This document shows positions 22,759 to 34,022 of a stretch of DNA of 64,000 nucleotides, piece after piece; the first letter of the stretch is position 1, and each line of letters opens with the position of its first letter. The translations under genes were made by a program, and so were the position numbers. Origin of the DNA: Cordylochernes scorpioides (Eukaryota > Arthropoda > Arachnida > Pseudoscorpiones > Chernetidae); assembly GCA_030710605.1 (NCBI GenBank), contig CP092877.1:67917993-67981992 (forward strand), given 5' to 3'. A model generated the notes under the pieces. That model was given only the letters and a program-made list of their open reading frames with translations. It was not told the origin of the DNA and did no database searches.

Positions 22759-23845
22759 TCTACTTTTATAATTGCCTTATTCTGTCTGTCTGTAAGTCTG
22801 AAGCTCACGGATAGAATGCGCGCCCATTGGCTGCCAGGGAACACGTGTCCTCCCTGCCCCCCTCTAGACAACCCTGTTATCAGCAGTGTGATACATACAC
22901 CTGTCTATAGCGGCCATTCTAGATAACCCTGTTATCAGCAGTGTGTTACATCCACCTGTCTATACAGGTCACCCTGTCTATAGCGGCCACTCTAGACACC
23001 CCTGTTATCAGCTGTGTGATAAATCCACCTGTCTATACAGACCACCCTGTATATAGCGGCCATTCTAGATAACCCTGTTATCAGCTGTGTGATACATACA
23101 CTTGCCTATACAGACCACCCTGTATATAGCGGCCATTCTAGACAACCCTGTTATCAGTTGTGCGATACATCCACCTGTCTTTACAGACCACCCTGTCTAT
23201 AGCGGCCACTCTAGACAACCCTGTTATCAGCAGTGTGTTACATCCACCTGTCTATAGCGGCCACTCTAGACACCCCTGTTATCAGCTGTGTGATACATCC
23301 ACCTGTCTATACAGACCACCCTGTATATAGCGGCCATTCTAGATAACCCTGTTATCAGCTGTGTGATACATACACTTGCCTATACAGACCACCCTGTATA
23401 TAGCGGCCATTCTAGACAACCCTGTTATCAGTTGTGCGATACATCCACCTGTCTTTACAGACCACCCTGTCTATAGCGGCCACTCTAGACAACCCTGTTA
23501 TCAGCTGTGTGATACATCCACCTGTCTATACAGACCACCCTGTCTATAGCGGTCACTCTAGGCAACCCTGTTATCATCAGTGTGTTACAATCACCTGTCT
23601 ATACAGACCACCCTGTCTATAGCGGTCACTTCAGGCAACCCTGTTATCAGCAGTGTGATACATACACCTGTCTATACAGACCACCCTGTCTATAGCGGCC
23701 ACCCTAGACAACCCTGTTATCGGCTGTGTGATACATACACCTGTCTATACAGACCACCCTGTCTATAGCGACCACCCAAGACAACGTGTTTAAAATATAT
23801 TCGCACTCGGGTAAACCCCGGGCGTTGCCCGGGCCATTCGTCTAG
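22759..23845 (+). mobile_element. Helitron with minisatellite (second allele)
   Basis: Same ends as 17572-18786 (TC...CTAG with the CCGGGCGTTGCCCGG hairpin). It is 1087 bp rather than 1215 bp because the array has fewer units. Confidence 0.85.
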
Positions 23846-23869
23846 TCAAGAATAAACAATTAAGGAATA

Positions 23870-24054
23870 ATAAAGAGTCAGTGGATGAGTGGGTAACACC
23901 CTCGATTCCCGACAGCCATGAACCAGGATTGAATCCCGCGTTAGCCTTTTGTTTAATATGTGAATAACCTTCACATATTATTCATTGTTTCAACTATCAT
24001 AAGTAAGGTTGCTCTTGTTGAGCGGTACCTAATAAAGTGATTTTGGAACAAGAA
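23870..24054 (+). mobile_element. SINE-B (second allele)
   Basis: Allelic to 18811-18995, with the same 15-bp flanking duplication and a few substitutions. Confidence 0.7.
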
Positions 24055-24254
24055 AACAATTAAGGAATAGATTAAAAAAGAATTTATTGATGGCTATTAA
24101 AAAATAACAATCCTTAATTTATAACCTAAAATATCATGCAAAATCTATATATATAACCATAAAATTTTTAGATCATCAATTTTTTTTTAAAATAAGTTTC
24201 CAAACCATTCATTCACCAGTCATTTCAATAGAATAGGTTGAGCAATGAGGAGAT

Positions 24255-27200
24255 TTAGAGTTCCTCGAGCAGTTGGTTTAGTTCCTGGTCACTTTCTCCT
24301 CCTCCATCTTGGAGATCCTGCTGCAGAGATGGGAAGATGTGCTTGGACTGTGTTTTCCAACGGGAGATGAAGTCCTTGGTGACAGGGCTCACAGCCTTGC
24401 CATCTATCTCCGCTGTCACCATACATTCCATGGTTAGTCAGCTGCCATGTCATTGGCATTGGAGGCAATGAAGCTGCAAATGTGCTAGCGAAAAAAGACA
24501 CAAAAGAACCCTTGCCACAGAAAAATAAACTTACTTTTAAAGAAATAGAAACAGTAGCCAAAACAAAAATAAACAAGAACTGGAGGATCCCACCTAAGCA
24601 CAGTTGGTACAGTGGAAGTGAACCCAGGAGGAGCTCTGAACATCAGAAATAGACAGCATCAAATAACACTAACAAGATTTAGAACAGGCCATCTCAAGCC
24701 ATTGAAGATAGAAAATAATAACAAAATCTTCCCCACACTTGCCCAAAATGTAGCTTGGCACCTGCAGCTCCAGAACACATTTTGGCTTGCATTAGATGCA
24801 CTAAACTGGACCTTTGGGAGAGGCCGCTGCTTATCATAAAACAGCTCGAGGAGCATGAACTCATGGAATTTGTGTAATCTTTACACAAGGGGATAAGAAA
24901 CAACAACAACATACTCGGGCATCAGGACTGTTGTTGTTTCTTATCCCCCTGTGCAAAGATTACATGAGTTCATGCTCCTTGAGCTGTTTTATGATAAGTA
25001 TCCGCCTCTCCCAAAGTCAAGACAGACAAAAACTATAAGCTGTCTAGATGTGCTGCTGATAAAGATTGGTTGGTTTGATAAACTAATAAATTGTGTCTAG
25101 AATGTGTCAGCTTGGACAATAATGATCAAAGAACTGGAACAGAAAAGGAGCTTTTTTTGACATCATGTGCTAGAATTCTTAATATAAAATGGATAGACAG
25201 GGTGACAAAAAAATAAGTTTGGAGAAAATTTAATTGAGTGTATAACCTCCAAATGAAATAATCATCAAAAATAAATTAAAGTTAGCAGTACATGTACACT
25301 GAGGACCATCTATTGACCATACTGGTGGGATACACCTTGAAGAATGAAGGGAGAGGTAGACCAAGATAGAATTGATTTAGTAATCTATTAAAAGTTATGA
25401 CGAGGTGAATTGGTTAGAACAGGGTGATATGGGGTTCCATGATGACTGACAACCCCTGTACTACCTGATGACGATAAAGGTAATTGCGCTAGTGAAAAAA
25501 GACACAAAAGAACCATTATATATAATAAACTTACATTTAAAGAAATAGAAACAGTAGCCAAAACAAAAATAAACAAAAACTGGGGAATCCCACCTAAGCA
25601 CAGTTGGTACAGTGGAATGAACCCAGGAGGAGCTCTGAATCTCAGACAGCATCAAACAACACTAACAAGATTTAGAACAGGCCATCTCAAGCCATTGAAG
25701 ATAGAAAATAATAACAAAATCTACCCCACTTGCCCAAAATGTAGCTTGACACCTGCAGCTCCAGAACACATTTTGGCTTGCATTAGATGCACTAAACAGG
25801 ACCTTTGGGAGAGGCCGCTGCTTATCATAAAACAGCTTGAGGAGCATGAACTCATGGAAATCATGTAATCTTTACACAAGGGGATAAGAAACAACAGCAA
25901 CAGAGATTGCTATACTATCCGATGATGATAAAGGTAGTTGTTCATCATACAGGTTTCTCACAGAACTACCATTATCTGATATGATTGATGTGAACTCACT
26001 GATGCTGTGGAGATTGGCAATGATAGTTTCCCGGTATCTGTTGGCAGAGGAGCACAGAGGGTTGCCAGCCACTTGCAGGTGGGTGAGTCGTGGAAGGCGG
26101 TGTAGATGGCGTAGCAGGGTGTCTACATCATTCAGCCCACAGCTCCGGACCTGCAGGATCTCCAGTCCTGTCAGGTCCTGGAGGGCAGCAGTGGACACCA
26201 TCAGGTTGTGGGACAGGTCCAACTCCTGAAGGTTCTGTTACACACACTCTACATTAATTCTACAACACACACCATGCTCAGTAGATTACAACAAGTAGGT
26301 TACTTGCACACTCTGATGGTGTTGGACTTCTGCAAGAATGGGGGGTAAAGGCCATTGAAATAAACTTTTCTTCAGAAAAAAAAGTGCCCAATGCAGGATC
26401 CAATCCCCAGTTGTATCTGTAGATAATGTGTACCCTCCTCCTCCAATAATCTACCTGTCTATAAACAAAAGGTAACAAGACCAAATTATTGAAATGTTTG
26501 TGACGTTTTGGTAACAGCATGATTACCATCATCAGACAAAAGTATAGGGGGGTCGGTGGAAGGCTGGTTAAACCGTTTGGTTTTCGACCACTAGGACCCG
26601 GGTTCGAACCCGCATTGGACACTTTTTTCTGTTTAAAGAAAAAAAAATGCTCCAATGGCCCCCGATTCTTGCAAAAGTCCAACCCCACCAGCGAGTGCAA
26701 GTAACCAAACGGGGCTCTGGCATTAGTAAGTGCAAAGTCGAACTGCTTTTCACATGTGTAAACATGTGGTGCACTTACAGTAAAAGCAGTCGCTAACTAC
26801 CCACCATGATTATCATGGCCTGTACCACGTGTACTAGGGATAAGCAAAAAAAAACAATGGTTGCCTGTAAAGTCGGTTTTACGGGCGAAGATTTTACGTG
26901 ACAACGGTAGAATATTTATTGATATGAATATAATTAAATTGCACAATAGGAACAAGGAATTGAATGAAAATAAGAATTGCACAAATTTTAACTATAGAAA
27001 TATATTTTGTTTACTAAAACATTGTACATGTAAACTTAAACTTAACTAATTCCTATTTGAGTGATTTTGTTGAGGATAGGACGATGATAGGAGAATTATG
27101 AAATGAAAGGAAGTGTTTCTGCTGTAATGTGTCTTGCGAAAGTCAAGTCGATAGTTGTTCCTTTTAACGTAGTTGACTTAGAAACGTTTGATACGCAATC

Positions 27201-29189
27201 AAGATTATACGTATTTTTCATGAAATTAAGAAACGAGTTGTCAGGCTTTACGTTTTTGTTAAAATCACCACACAGAAGAATCGGTATACTAGAATCAATT
27301 TGCACGAACGGTGGCACGTACTGGCTGTTGTGAATGTACGGACCGAGTCCTTGCCATAGTAACATTCCAATATCCTGCATACTAGCTCCTGGATGAATAT
27401 ATACAGCACAGAGTATAAACTTGAAGCTAGTATTAGCGGCGAAGCAAGTAACTTCAGTCATGCACATGTCACCCTTGATTTTAATGACACGAGTTACGTC
27501 TGTAATCGCAACTTGGAACACTTCCGCCGTAGATGTCGATGATAATTTACGATAGATCGCCACTCCACCAGCCGCGTTGGTATCTGAGTTAGGTCGATTA
27601 TTTTCCCTGGATACGCACTCATAACCCTTGATTGGAGTTGGTTCACAAGTGTCGCGCATCCACGTTTCAGTCAATACTAAATAGTCTGATCGTGGTATCA
27701 CTGTATCTGTTTCAATGTCCGTGGCATGGGCACTTAAACTTTGACAGTTGATGTTCGTTACAATAAGTTGTCCAGCGTCGGTTGCGTCGTCACAGAATTT
27801 TACGGCTTGTTTGGTAATTGTGTCTAGAGTGTGTCCACGAAGTCGTAAGTATTCATTGTGAATATCTCGAGTGGTCTGTGAGTCGTTTCTATCTCGGCCA
27901 TGTTTGAAAACCAATGGAGAGTCCTTTTCTGTTATGATGTACAATCCGTCGATACTTGTGACGCGGCTCATGGCTACATATACCAATGGCTTACTAATGG
28001 CTTAATTTTAAACTAATAATTTACTTAACACTATCAACATTTATCAATAGTATGACATAACCTATAAACTCAGTTTCTCAACTTTTGTGTCAATCTAACA
28101 ATTAATCAATCAATCATAGTTTACGATAATGAAATATCAGTGTACAATTATTTACCTTTATTGTTGTAGTTGTTGTAAATGATGAATCTAAGCACTCCAC
28201 ATTTTCACTACAGACACAGCTGACGATACTTTAACCACACGTGTGAACTTGTATTATGACGCTTTCTTGTTTTTCCAACGCCAAGAACGTTCGAGAAAGA
28301 CAAAGACAGAGACAAGCATGCGCCGATTCAATGCGCCTAATTCTCTAGCGCTGCGCGCGCAGCACTCTCGTTCGGTGACTCATCGTAACGTTACCGGGCG
28401 TTACACTTTTTCATAAGTGACTCCCAGCCGCAACCTAATTTGAGACGTTGTCACGTCAAAAAAAAAAAAGACAAAAGTATAGATTGAATGACTTTAGTAT
28501 TACTTTATTACTCCATCCATTAATGATAAGGCCGGATTATAGATTAGAACTACAAGATAATAACACCAAATCTAAATAAATAAATAGTGTGTGACATTTC
28601 AGTTTTGTCTGATGATGATAACAAGTTACCGAAATGTCACGAACTATTAATTTATTTAGATTAGCTCTTATTTTCTTGTAGCTACTCATAAAGTACTTTT
28701 GTCTGATGATGGTAATAATGCTGTTACCGAAATTTCATGAAAATTTCAATAATTTGTTCTTATTACCTTGTATTTCTTATCTATAATCCAAATTGTACTG
28801 TACCTACTTGTATCTAGTAGTGACCACTCACCCTAAGATGTTGGAAGGATCCAAGCACCAGAGAGAACTTCCCACAAGGTCCCAACATCTGGTTCTCCAT
28901 GAACAGTTCCTCCAGTCGTTCTGGCAGGGCAGTACCATCCACAACTGCAATCCTGTTACGGCTCAGATACCTACATTCACAACTTAGAATACTGAGACTG
29001 CATACAGTAGCGCTACACTTACAGCTTGCGCAGGTTGATCAGAGACTCTATGTTCTCTATCATCTGGATGTTGTTCTTCTGTAAATAGAGGGCCGTCAGA
29101 TTGCGCAGGCCGCTCAGGTTCTCCATCCTCTTGATCTGGTTGTCGTACAGGTAGAGAGTGATGAGCTTGGGACATTGTTCCAGGTTCTC
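24255..29189 (-). CDS. PPP1R42-like LRR protein, second copy (probable allele)
   Basis: Exons in transcript order: 29023-29189, 28832-28970, 26000-26234, 24255-24412. Lengths (167, 139, 235, 158) are identical to the first copy. Protein differences are few, for example QVAGNPLC in place of QVSGNPLC and LHSI in place of LHNI. The intron between 26234 and 28832 has gained 1.9 kb (SINE-A plus Helentron). Upstream exons should lie to the right of 29189 on this contig, but I could not recognise any before 34968. The near identity including introns fits an allele better than an old paralogue. Confidence 0.75.
24433..24915 (+). mobile_element. LINE 3' end (second allele)
   Basis: Allelic to 19374-19850. 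It is followed by the opposite-strand tail at 24928-25020, as in the first allele. Confidence 0.7.
25489..25905 (+). mobile_element. LINE 3' end (second allele)
   Basis: Allelic to 20451-20866; the clearest Cys/His cluster (CPKCSLTPAAPEHILAC) is here. The same long duplication ending GGTA[A/G]TTG flanks it. Confidence 0.7.
26548..26854 (+). mobile_element. SINE-A, haplotype-specific
   Basis: tRNA-like head (GGCTGGTTAAACCG, B box GGGTTCGAACCC), body, and AAGC plus an A run. The 13-bp duplication GACAAAAGTATAG flanks the whole insertion (26535-26547 and 28470-28482). The first allele has this word once, near 21509, giving a clean empty site. The A tail is split by the Helentron at 26855-28457 and resumes at 28458-28469. 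Confidence 0.85.
26855..28457 (-). mobile_element. Helentron-like element inside the SINE poly(A) tail
   Basis: 1.6 kb lying within the A run of the SINE, with A on both sides. Near its two ends are inverted words ACGTGACAACG (about 26897) and CGTTGTCACGT (about 28446). Its only coding part is 27096-27986. The CpG-rich end at 28280-28400 is probably the 5' side. A complete Helentron is several kb, so this copy is internally deleted. Confidence 0.65.
27096..27986 (-). pseudogene. Helentron Rep/helicase C-terminus plus endonuclease domain
   Basis: The frame opens with VYVAMSRVTSIDGLYI, typical of the last motif of the Pif1-type helicase in Helitron proteins. An endonuclease/exonuclease/phosphatase domain follows: VTNINCQSLSAHATDIE near the start, LVLTETWM (catalytic Glu), AVYIHPG, LCGDFNKNV (catalytic Asp/Asn) and TTIDLTFAR near the end. 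This helicase-then-endonuclease order is known from animal Helentrons. Rep and most of the helicase are missing, so the copy cannot work alone. No frameshift is seen in the remaining 296 codons. Confidence 0.8.
28545..28795. repeat. FB-A units
   Basis: A small palindrome (AGTGTGTGACATTTCAG) followed by a right half with GTCTGATGATGGTAATAATG. Allelic to 21580-21930. Confidence 0.6.
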
Positions 29190-29324
29190 CTAGAGAGCAG
29201 CGTCATAGGGACACATTTATAGAATCCCTTTAGAACTCAAATATGAACCAAGAAGTAAAAACAGCATCGACTAATGTTCCGAAGCCTCGCTATACCAACC
29301 TCTTTTGTAACAGCAACTTGGTTT

Positions 29325-29475
29325 TGACTTGATAAGGCACAATTTGGATTATTGATTATAAACACAAGGTAATAAGACCAAATCCAAATGAATAAAAAGT
29401 GTACGACATTTTGGTAACAACAGTTACCTAAACATCACACACTATTTATTTATTTGGTCTTATTACCTTTTGTTT
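29325..29475. repeat. FB-A palindrome
   Basis: Arms GCACAATTTGGATTATTGAT and complement. The loop is reduced to GGTAACAACAGTTACC. The allelic copy at 35118-35255 is also loop-deleted. Confidence 0.7.
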
Positions 29476-29547
29476 GACTTCTAAAGTACCAAGTGTTCAG
29501 TCCTAAATATTTTTAACCATGGTTGAACATTTCATCAACTTGGGTGT

Positions 29548-29955
29548 TGTCTTGTTACCTTATGTTTCTAATCCATAATCCAAATTGTGCCTTATCGTAG
29601 TCTTGTTACCTTATGTTTCTAATCCATAATCCAAATTGTGCCTTATCGTAGTCTTGTTACCTTATGTTTCTAATCCATAATCCAAATTGTGCCTTATCGT
29701 AGTCTTGTTACCTTATGTTTCTAATCCATAATCCAAATTGTGCCTTATCGTAGTCTTGTTACCTTATGTTTCTAATCCATAATCCAAATTGTGCCTTATC
29801 GTAGTCTTGTTACCTTATGTTTCTAATCCATAATCCAAATTGTGCCTTATCGTAGTCTTGTTACCTTATGTTTCTAATCCATAATCCAAATTGTGCTTTA
29901 TCATAGTCTTGTTACCTTATGTTTCTAATCTATAAGCCAAATTGTACCTTATTAT
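29548..29955. repeat. 51-bp minisatellite made from an FB-A arm
   Basis: Eight units of 51 bp (junctions near 29598, 29649, 29700, 29751, 29802, 29853, 29904). Each contains TCTTGTTACCTTATG and CCAAATTGTGCCTTATC, which is the outer arm of FB-A. Inner units are nearly identical and the last has diverged. The other haplotype (about 35335-35385) has a single unit. Confidence 0.92.
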
Positions 29956-29966
29956 CCTCTGTAGTA

Positions 29967-30150
29967 CAGTAAAACCTCCATGAGAGGACACTCCCGCTGG
30001 GGGAGAACAACTCTCTACAGAGAACAATTTTTATTGCCAAAATGACAATTTTTATTATTTAAAACAGATTTCCCGTAAGAGGATACCTCTCCCTAAAGGA
30101 CACTGGCTCTGCAACTAGGTTTTGCCTTTTACAGAGAGTTTGTTTTACTG
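29967..30150. mobile_element. Pogo/Tigger-like MITE
   Basis: TA-flanked, ends CAGTAAAACCTCC and TTTGTTTTACTG. The allelic copy at 35401-35800 carries a retroposon insertion (35484-35690). Confidence 0.65.
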
Positions 30151-30818
30151 TATAGGGTTCAGATGTAATCAGGTTGTGTGGGCAGTAGTTAGTAAGCTGA
30201 ACCTCCTAGTACAGCTACCTCAGATGTTAAACAATATGTGATATAACTACAACACAAATATACAGTCAGAAATCTCACTATAACAGCTTCATTTAGAACT
30301 GCAACCTGATTATAACATCACAATTCTGAGATCCCAAGACTCAATTATTTTAACTGTGGTTATAGCAATAATATAAAACTGCTTTGGAAGAAGTCGCTGT
30401 TTATCATCAAACACAGCTTGAGGATCATGGAATTTGTGTAATCTTTGTACAAGGGGATAAGAAGCAACAACATAAAATCTTGGTACCAAGTAATGTTGTT
30501 ATAGAGAATTGATTCTGACAATAGTTATAACATCACTATACCATGGTCCCATACCATGCTTAACCATAGTTATAAACAACAACATTAAATTTATAAATTC
30601 AATTGCCATCTATCAATAAAATTTAATTGTTACAAATTTTAACATCATAAAATCTTAAACACAAGGTAATAAGACCAAATCCAAATAAATAGTGTGACGT
30701 TTAAGTAACAGTGTTGTGACCATCTTCAGATAAAAGTACTGAATGAATGAAGATGGTAACCACGCTGTTACTGAAATGTCACACACTATTTGGATTTGGT
30801 CTTATTACCTTGTGTTTA

Positions 30819-31347
30819 TCTATATACTAGCCGAATGACCCGGGCAACACCCGTGTTTTACCCGACTGTAGATGTTACAACGGTGATCCTTAGGTCGCTG
30901 GTTCAAATCCGGCTCGAGGGAGCCGGCGAGCACGTGACCTCCCTGTGCGCGCGCATCCGTGACAGAGGCCGATGAGAAAAGACGGTCGTGACTATATATA
31001 GGGATATAAAAATCAATGTTTGTTTGTATGTTTGTCCGGTATACAAATTTGCAGTAGTTCGCTAATTCAAACCAAAATTTCCATACATAGGTAAAAAAAT
31101 ACGGGGAAGACGATAGGCTATTTTAAAAATATATATAAATCAATTATTAAAACTATATATTCAAATTATTCTACTTAGCTCACGAACAGCGCCCTCTATC
31201 AAAGATTAGATTAAATTATGCTGATGCAAACAAATAGATAATGCTAATAACAAACAATCATAAAAAAAAATCTTATCTAAATATATATCACTCGGGTAGA
31301 TATGCACACGGGTCAATCCCGGGGCGAAGCCCGGGTCACCCGTCTAG
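30819..31347 (+). mobile_element. Non-autonomous Helitron
   Basis: Starts TCTATATA after A and ends CTAG before T. The 3' hairpin CCCGGGGCGAAGCCCGGG lies 10 bp before CTAG. Shares GGTATACAAATTTGCAGTAG and TTCCATACATAGGTAAAA with the Helitrons at 36532, 49538 and 50020. A second Helitron end is inserted 8 bp from its 5' end. Confidence 0.8.
30827..30990 (-). mobile_element. Helitron remnant nested in the 5' end of another
   Basis: Minus-strand 3' end: CTAG at 30827-30830, then the complement of CCGGG...CCCGG. The interior has a tRNA-like GGTTCAAATCC (about 30899-30909) and CCGGCGAGCACGTGAC, shared with 36820 and 49800. The 5' end was not placed exactly. Confidence 0.55.
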
Positions 31348-31596
31348 TAATCTATAAACCAAATTGTGCCTTATCAACATCAAATCTTGGTACCAAGTGA
31401 TGTTATAGCATGAATTGACTGTAGTTTCTTTATTTTTTTCTGAGATAAAAGCTGGTCCATAAGTAGAAAGCCTCACCACTCTCAAGTCCTGAACTTGATA
31501 TCTTCTTAGTACATGTTATCCATTCCACTATGCCACTTATTTTCAACTACCAACGGCCAGGTATCAAATCCTGCATTGGGCAATGTTTCTAAAGAA

Positions 31597-31748
31597 ATAC
31601 AAGGTAATAAGACCAAATCCAAATAAATAAATAGTGTGTGACATTTCGGTAACAACGCTGTTACCGAAACGTCACACACTATTTATTTATTTGGATTTGG
31701 TCTTATTACCTTGTGTTTATAATCTATAATCCAAATTGTGCCTTATCT
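31597..31748. repeat. FB-A palindrome, loop-deleted
   Basis: Near-perfect inverted arms (ACAAGGTAATAAGACC and complement) joined through GGTAACAACGCTGTTACC. Confidence 0.85.
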
Positions 31749-31948
31749 ATTTCTAAAGAAAAAAAAACTGTCTTTAATTGTTTATATAAAGTAGATTGTT
31801 ACATAGAAAAATGGTAGACAAACTAAGGGTTATAAAACAAGTTATTTTAATCCTAACAATTTTCAACTTATTTACATGAAAGAACAGAGAGGCAACGAGA
31901 GAAAGATGCTGAGTAAAAAAATATCTATATTGATAGCCTGTTGTTTAA

Positions 31949-32198
31949 CACTTTCGACCCGAGGGACGCGATTTCACGTCCTTGCCGATTTTGCATCAAG
32001 CCCGAAGGACGCGAATTCGCGTCTTCAATTTTCAAAATTAAATATAAAATCACATCCACCAGGATCTTTTTCCATAACTTCTTGTCTATCTATCAGTGAG
32101 TTGGGGGATGTGAGCTGACCCAATGTAAAATGTCACGTGAGACCGCAGCAGCTCCTATTGCCTCCTATGCAACTGTGGAATCGTCCGTCCTCAAAGTG
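31949..32198. mobile_element. piggyBac-like MITE
   Basis: 250 bp flanked by TTAA on both sides (31945-31948, 32199-32202). Starts CACTTTCGACCCGAGGGACG and ends with the partial complement CCTCAAAGTG. TTAA duplication and the C-A-C-T-T-T end fit piggyBac MITEs. It is absent from the matching position in the other haplotype (about 37435-37441). Confidence 0.75.
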
Positions 32199-32228
32199 TT
32201 AAGAAACTCTGCCACATAGCTCTTTCTC

Positions 32229-32490
32229 TATGGAAGCTGTGACTCACAACTTGCAAATTTTGTTGCTACCACAACATATTTTGGTCAAGGTTTCCCTCAG
32301 TGTCTTTAAAATGGTCCGTAGTAGCTTTACATCCTTTCAAGAGAGACTTTATAGAGACGTCATCTTCTTGGAGGGAAGTCTTGAATTTGACACAGCGGTG
32401 GAATCCTGAAGTCAGTCATTGAAAATGTAGGCCACAGCACTCTGCTCAGAAATCTTCAATTTGACTTCCCAAATCTACCCAGAATATCCA
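32229..32490 (-). other. Conserved open segment, possible terminal exon (allele 2)
   Basis: After a possible acceptor (CTGGGTAG, about 32482) the minus strand reads IWEVKLKIS...AVAYIFND then stop. Another frame beginning just downstream reads VKFKTSLQEDDVSIKSLL and KGCKATTDHF before a stop. Both are kept in the other haplotype at 37489-37735. A minus-strand AATAAA lies further downstream near 37330 in that haplotype. I do not recognise a family; it may be the 3' end of a gene or an old retrocopy. Confidence 0.3.
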
Positions 32491-33185
32491 TTCAAAATGT
32501 CATGTGGAAAAAAGAGAGAAGACAATCCAAGAAAAGTAATTTATTTTTAGAAGTTAACAATTATCAACTTATTTACATGAAAGAATGTTGAATAATTTTA
32601 AAATACACTCATGGACAAAACTTAAGGAAGTGAAAAGTCTTTGATGCCACTGGTTGTCTATTTTTTATTTTTTTTTGTTATATGCAATGAGGTTCAATTC
32701 CGGTTATATTTCAGGAATCTCTCTCACAAGATAGCATTGCCAAATAAGTAAATTATAGGGTGACAGTAACAATTCTGGTTAACTTGTGAATGGTATAAAA
32801 TGCACTCATGGTCAAAACTTGAGTCTTTGATGTCGCCAGTCGCTTATAATAATAGGAAGACAGAGGCAATTTTGTTCACGCTTGATTATATAGTGTATCT
32901 TCAATAAAGGTCACTGTAATATCTTCCAGAGTTATTGGTCTGAATCCAGATATACATGCTAAAAGGTACAACTTGCTTAAGTTTTGTCTGAGTATTCTGC
33001 TACCCACTAATCACCTTAGTTGCTGCTGTATTATGAGAATGGATGAAGGAGAGAGAAAGGCATTTCAACATCTTTAAAACACAGGATTTCAAACCTCTTG
33101 ATTTGAGAACCATATTTGAGTATTTAACATTAACAAAATGAAAACGTCTTTCTTATTTCTAGTTTTGCTTTTATAAAGTATATTA

Positions 33186-33403
33186 TTAAAAATAAAAAAA
33201 GACATATCCTGACCACAAGCACATGGGCTTTTTAGATGGCAGAGCGCCATCTAGTGGCTTTTCTTGATTTATCAAGAAATTGGGTTGGCCAAATATCACG
33301 GAGCAAGTTAAATAAATGTTTAGTTTATTTTTTCTCCACTAGATGGCGCTCTGCCATCTAAAAAGCACATGTGCTCATGGTCATGAAATGCCTTTTTATT
33401 TTT
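33186..33403. repeat. Palindromic repeat with two CTCF-like cores
   Basis: Arms of about 70 bp contain TTTTTAGATGGCAGAGCGCC and its complement. Cores CCACTAGATGGC occur on the minus strand at 33246-33257 and on the plus strand at 33346-33357, in opposite orientation. Absent from the matching site of the other haplotype, which instead has a Helitron (38813-39397). Confidence 0.6.
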
Positions 33404-33858
33404 AATATCAACACCTGACCCACTTTTATTTTTTTCTATTGTTTTTTAAAGTATATTATAAAAACAAAAGGAATAATAAGAGAAAGGGTTGTCTTTTTTT
33501 TTTGATAATGTTGAAACACTTCTTGCTTAGATCTTTATTATCCCTAGTACAACGTGGTACAGGACATGATAATCATGGTGGAGGGTAGTAGTAAGTGATT
33601 GCTATTACTGTAAATGCACCACATGTGGAAAGCAGATGTGAAAAATATTTACATCTTAAGTATAGTAGAAGAATTATATATCTTAAGCATTGTTACTGAA
33701 ACGTCGCACACTATTTATTTATTTGGAATTGGTGTTATTAACTTTTGTTTCTAATCTATAATCCAAATTGTAGCTCTTTTATTATTTTATCCTCAAATAT
33801 ATATGTATAGTGAAAGAAATTATTTTTGTAGTTATTAACATTTAAAAAAATAAAAATA

Positions 33859-34022
33859 CAGTAAAACTTCCCTGTAAAGGACAACAACTAATTGCAGAGC
33901 CAAAGTGTCTTTTAGGGAGAGGTATCCTCTTACCAGGAGAGTTGCAAAAAGGTAAAAATTAAAACTGTCCGTTATAGAGAGGTGTCCTCTAGCACAAATG
34001 TCCTCTCATGGAGGTTCTACTG
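33859..34022. mobile_element. Pogo/Tigger-like MITE
   Basis: TA-flanked, ends CAGTAAAACTTCC and GGAGGTTCTACTG. Matches 40781-40955 in the other haplotype. Confidence 0.7.

Larger units (their letters stand above)
30657..31380. repeat. FB-A element split by a Helitron
   Basis: Left arm and loop at 30657-30818 (GTAACAGTGTTGTGACCATC). The last 30 bp of the right arm resume at 31348 (AATCTATAAACC...GTGCCTTATC). Confidence 0.75.

Noticed and set aside
20965-26234. Recent tandem duplication of the LRR gene
   Set aside because: The match covers everything, repeats included, stops at 100-N gaps, and the interrupted contig resumes after the block. Alternative haplotypes explain it better.
29548-29955. 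CRISPR-like array of regular repeats
   Set aside because: Units follow each other directly without unique spacers, and the genome is eukaryotic. It is a minisatellite.
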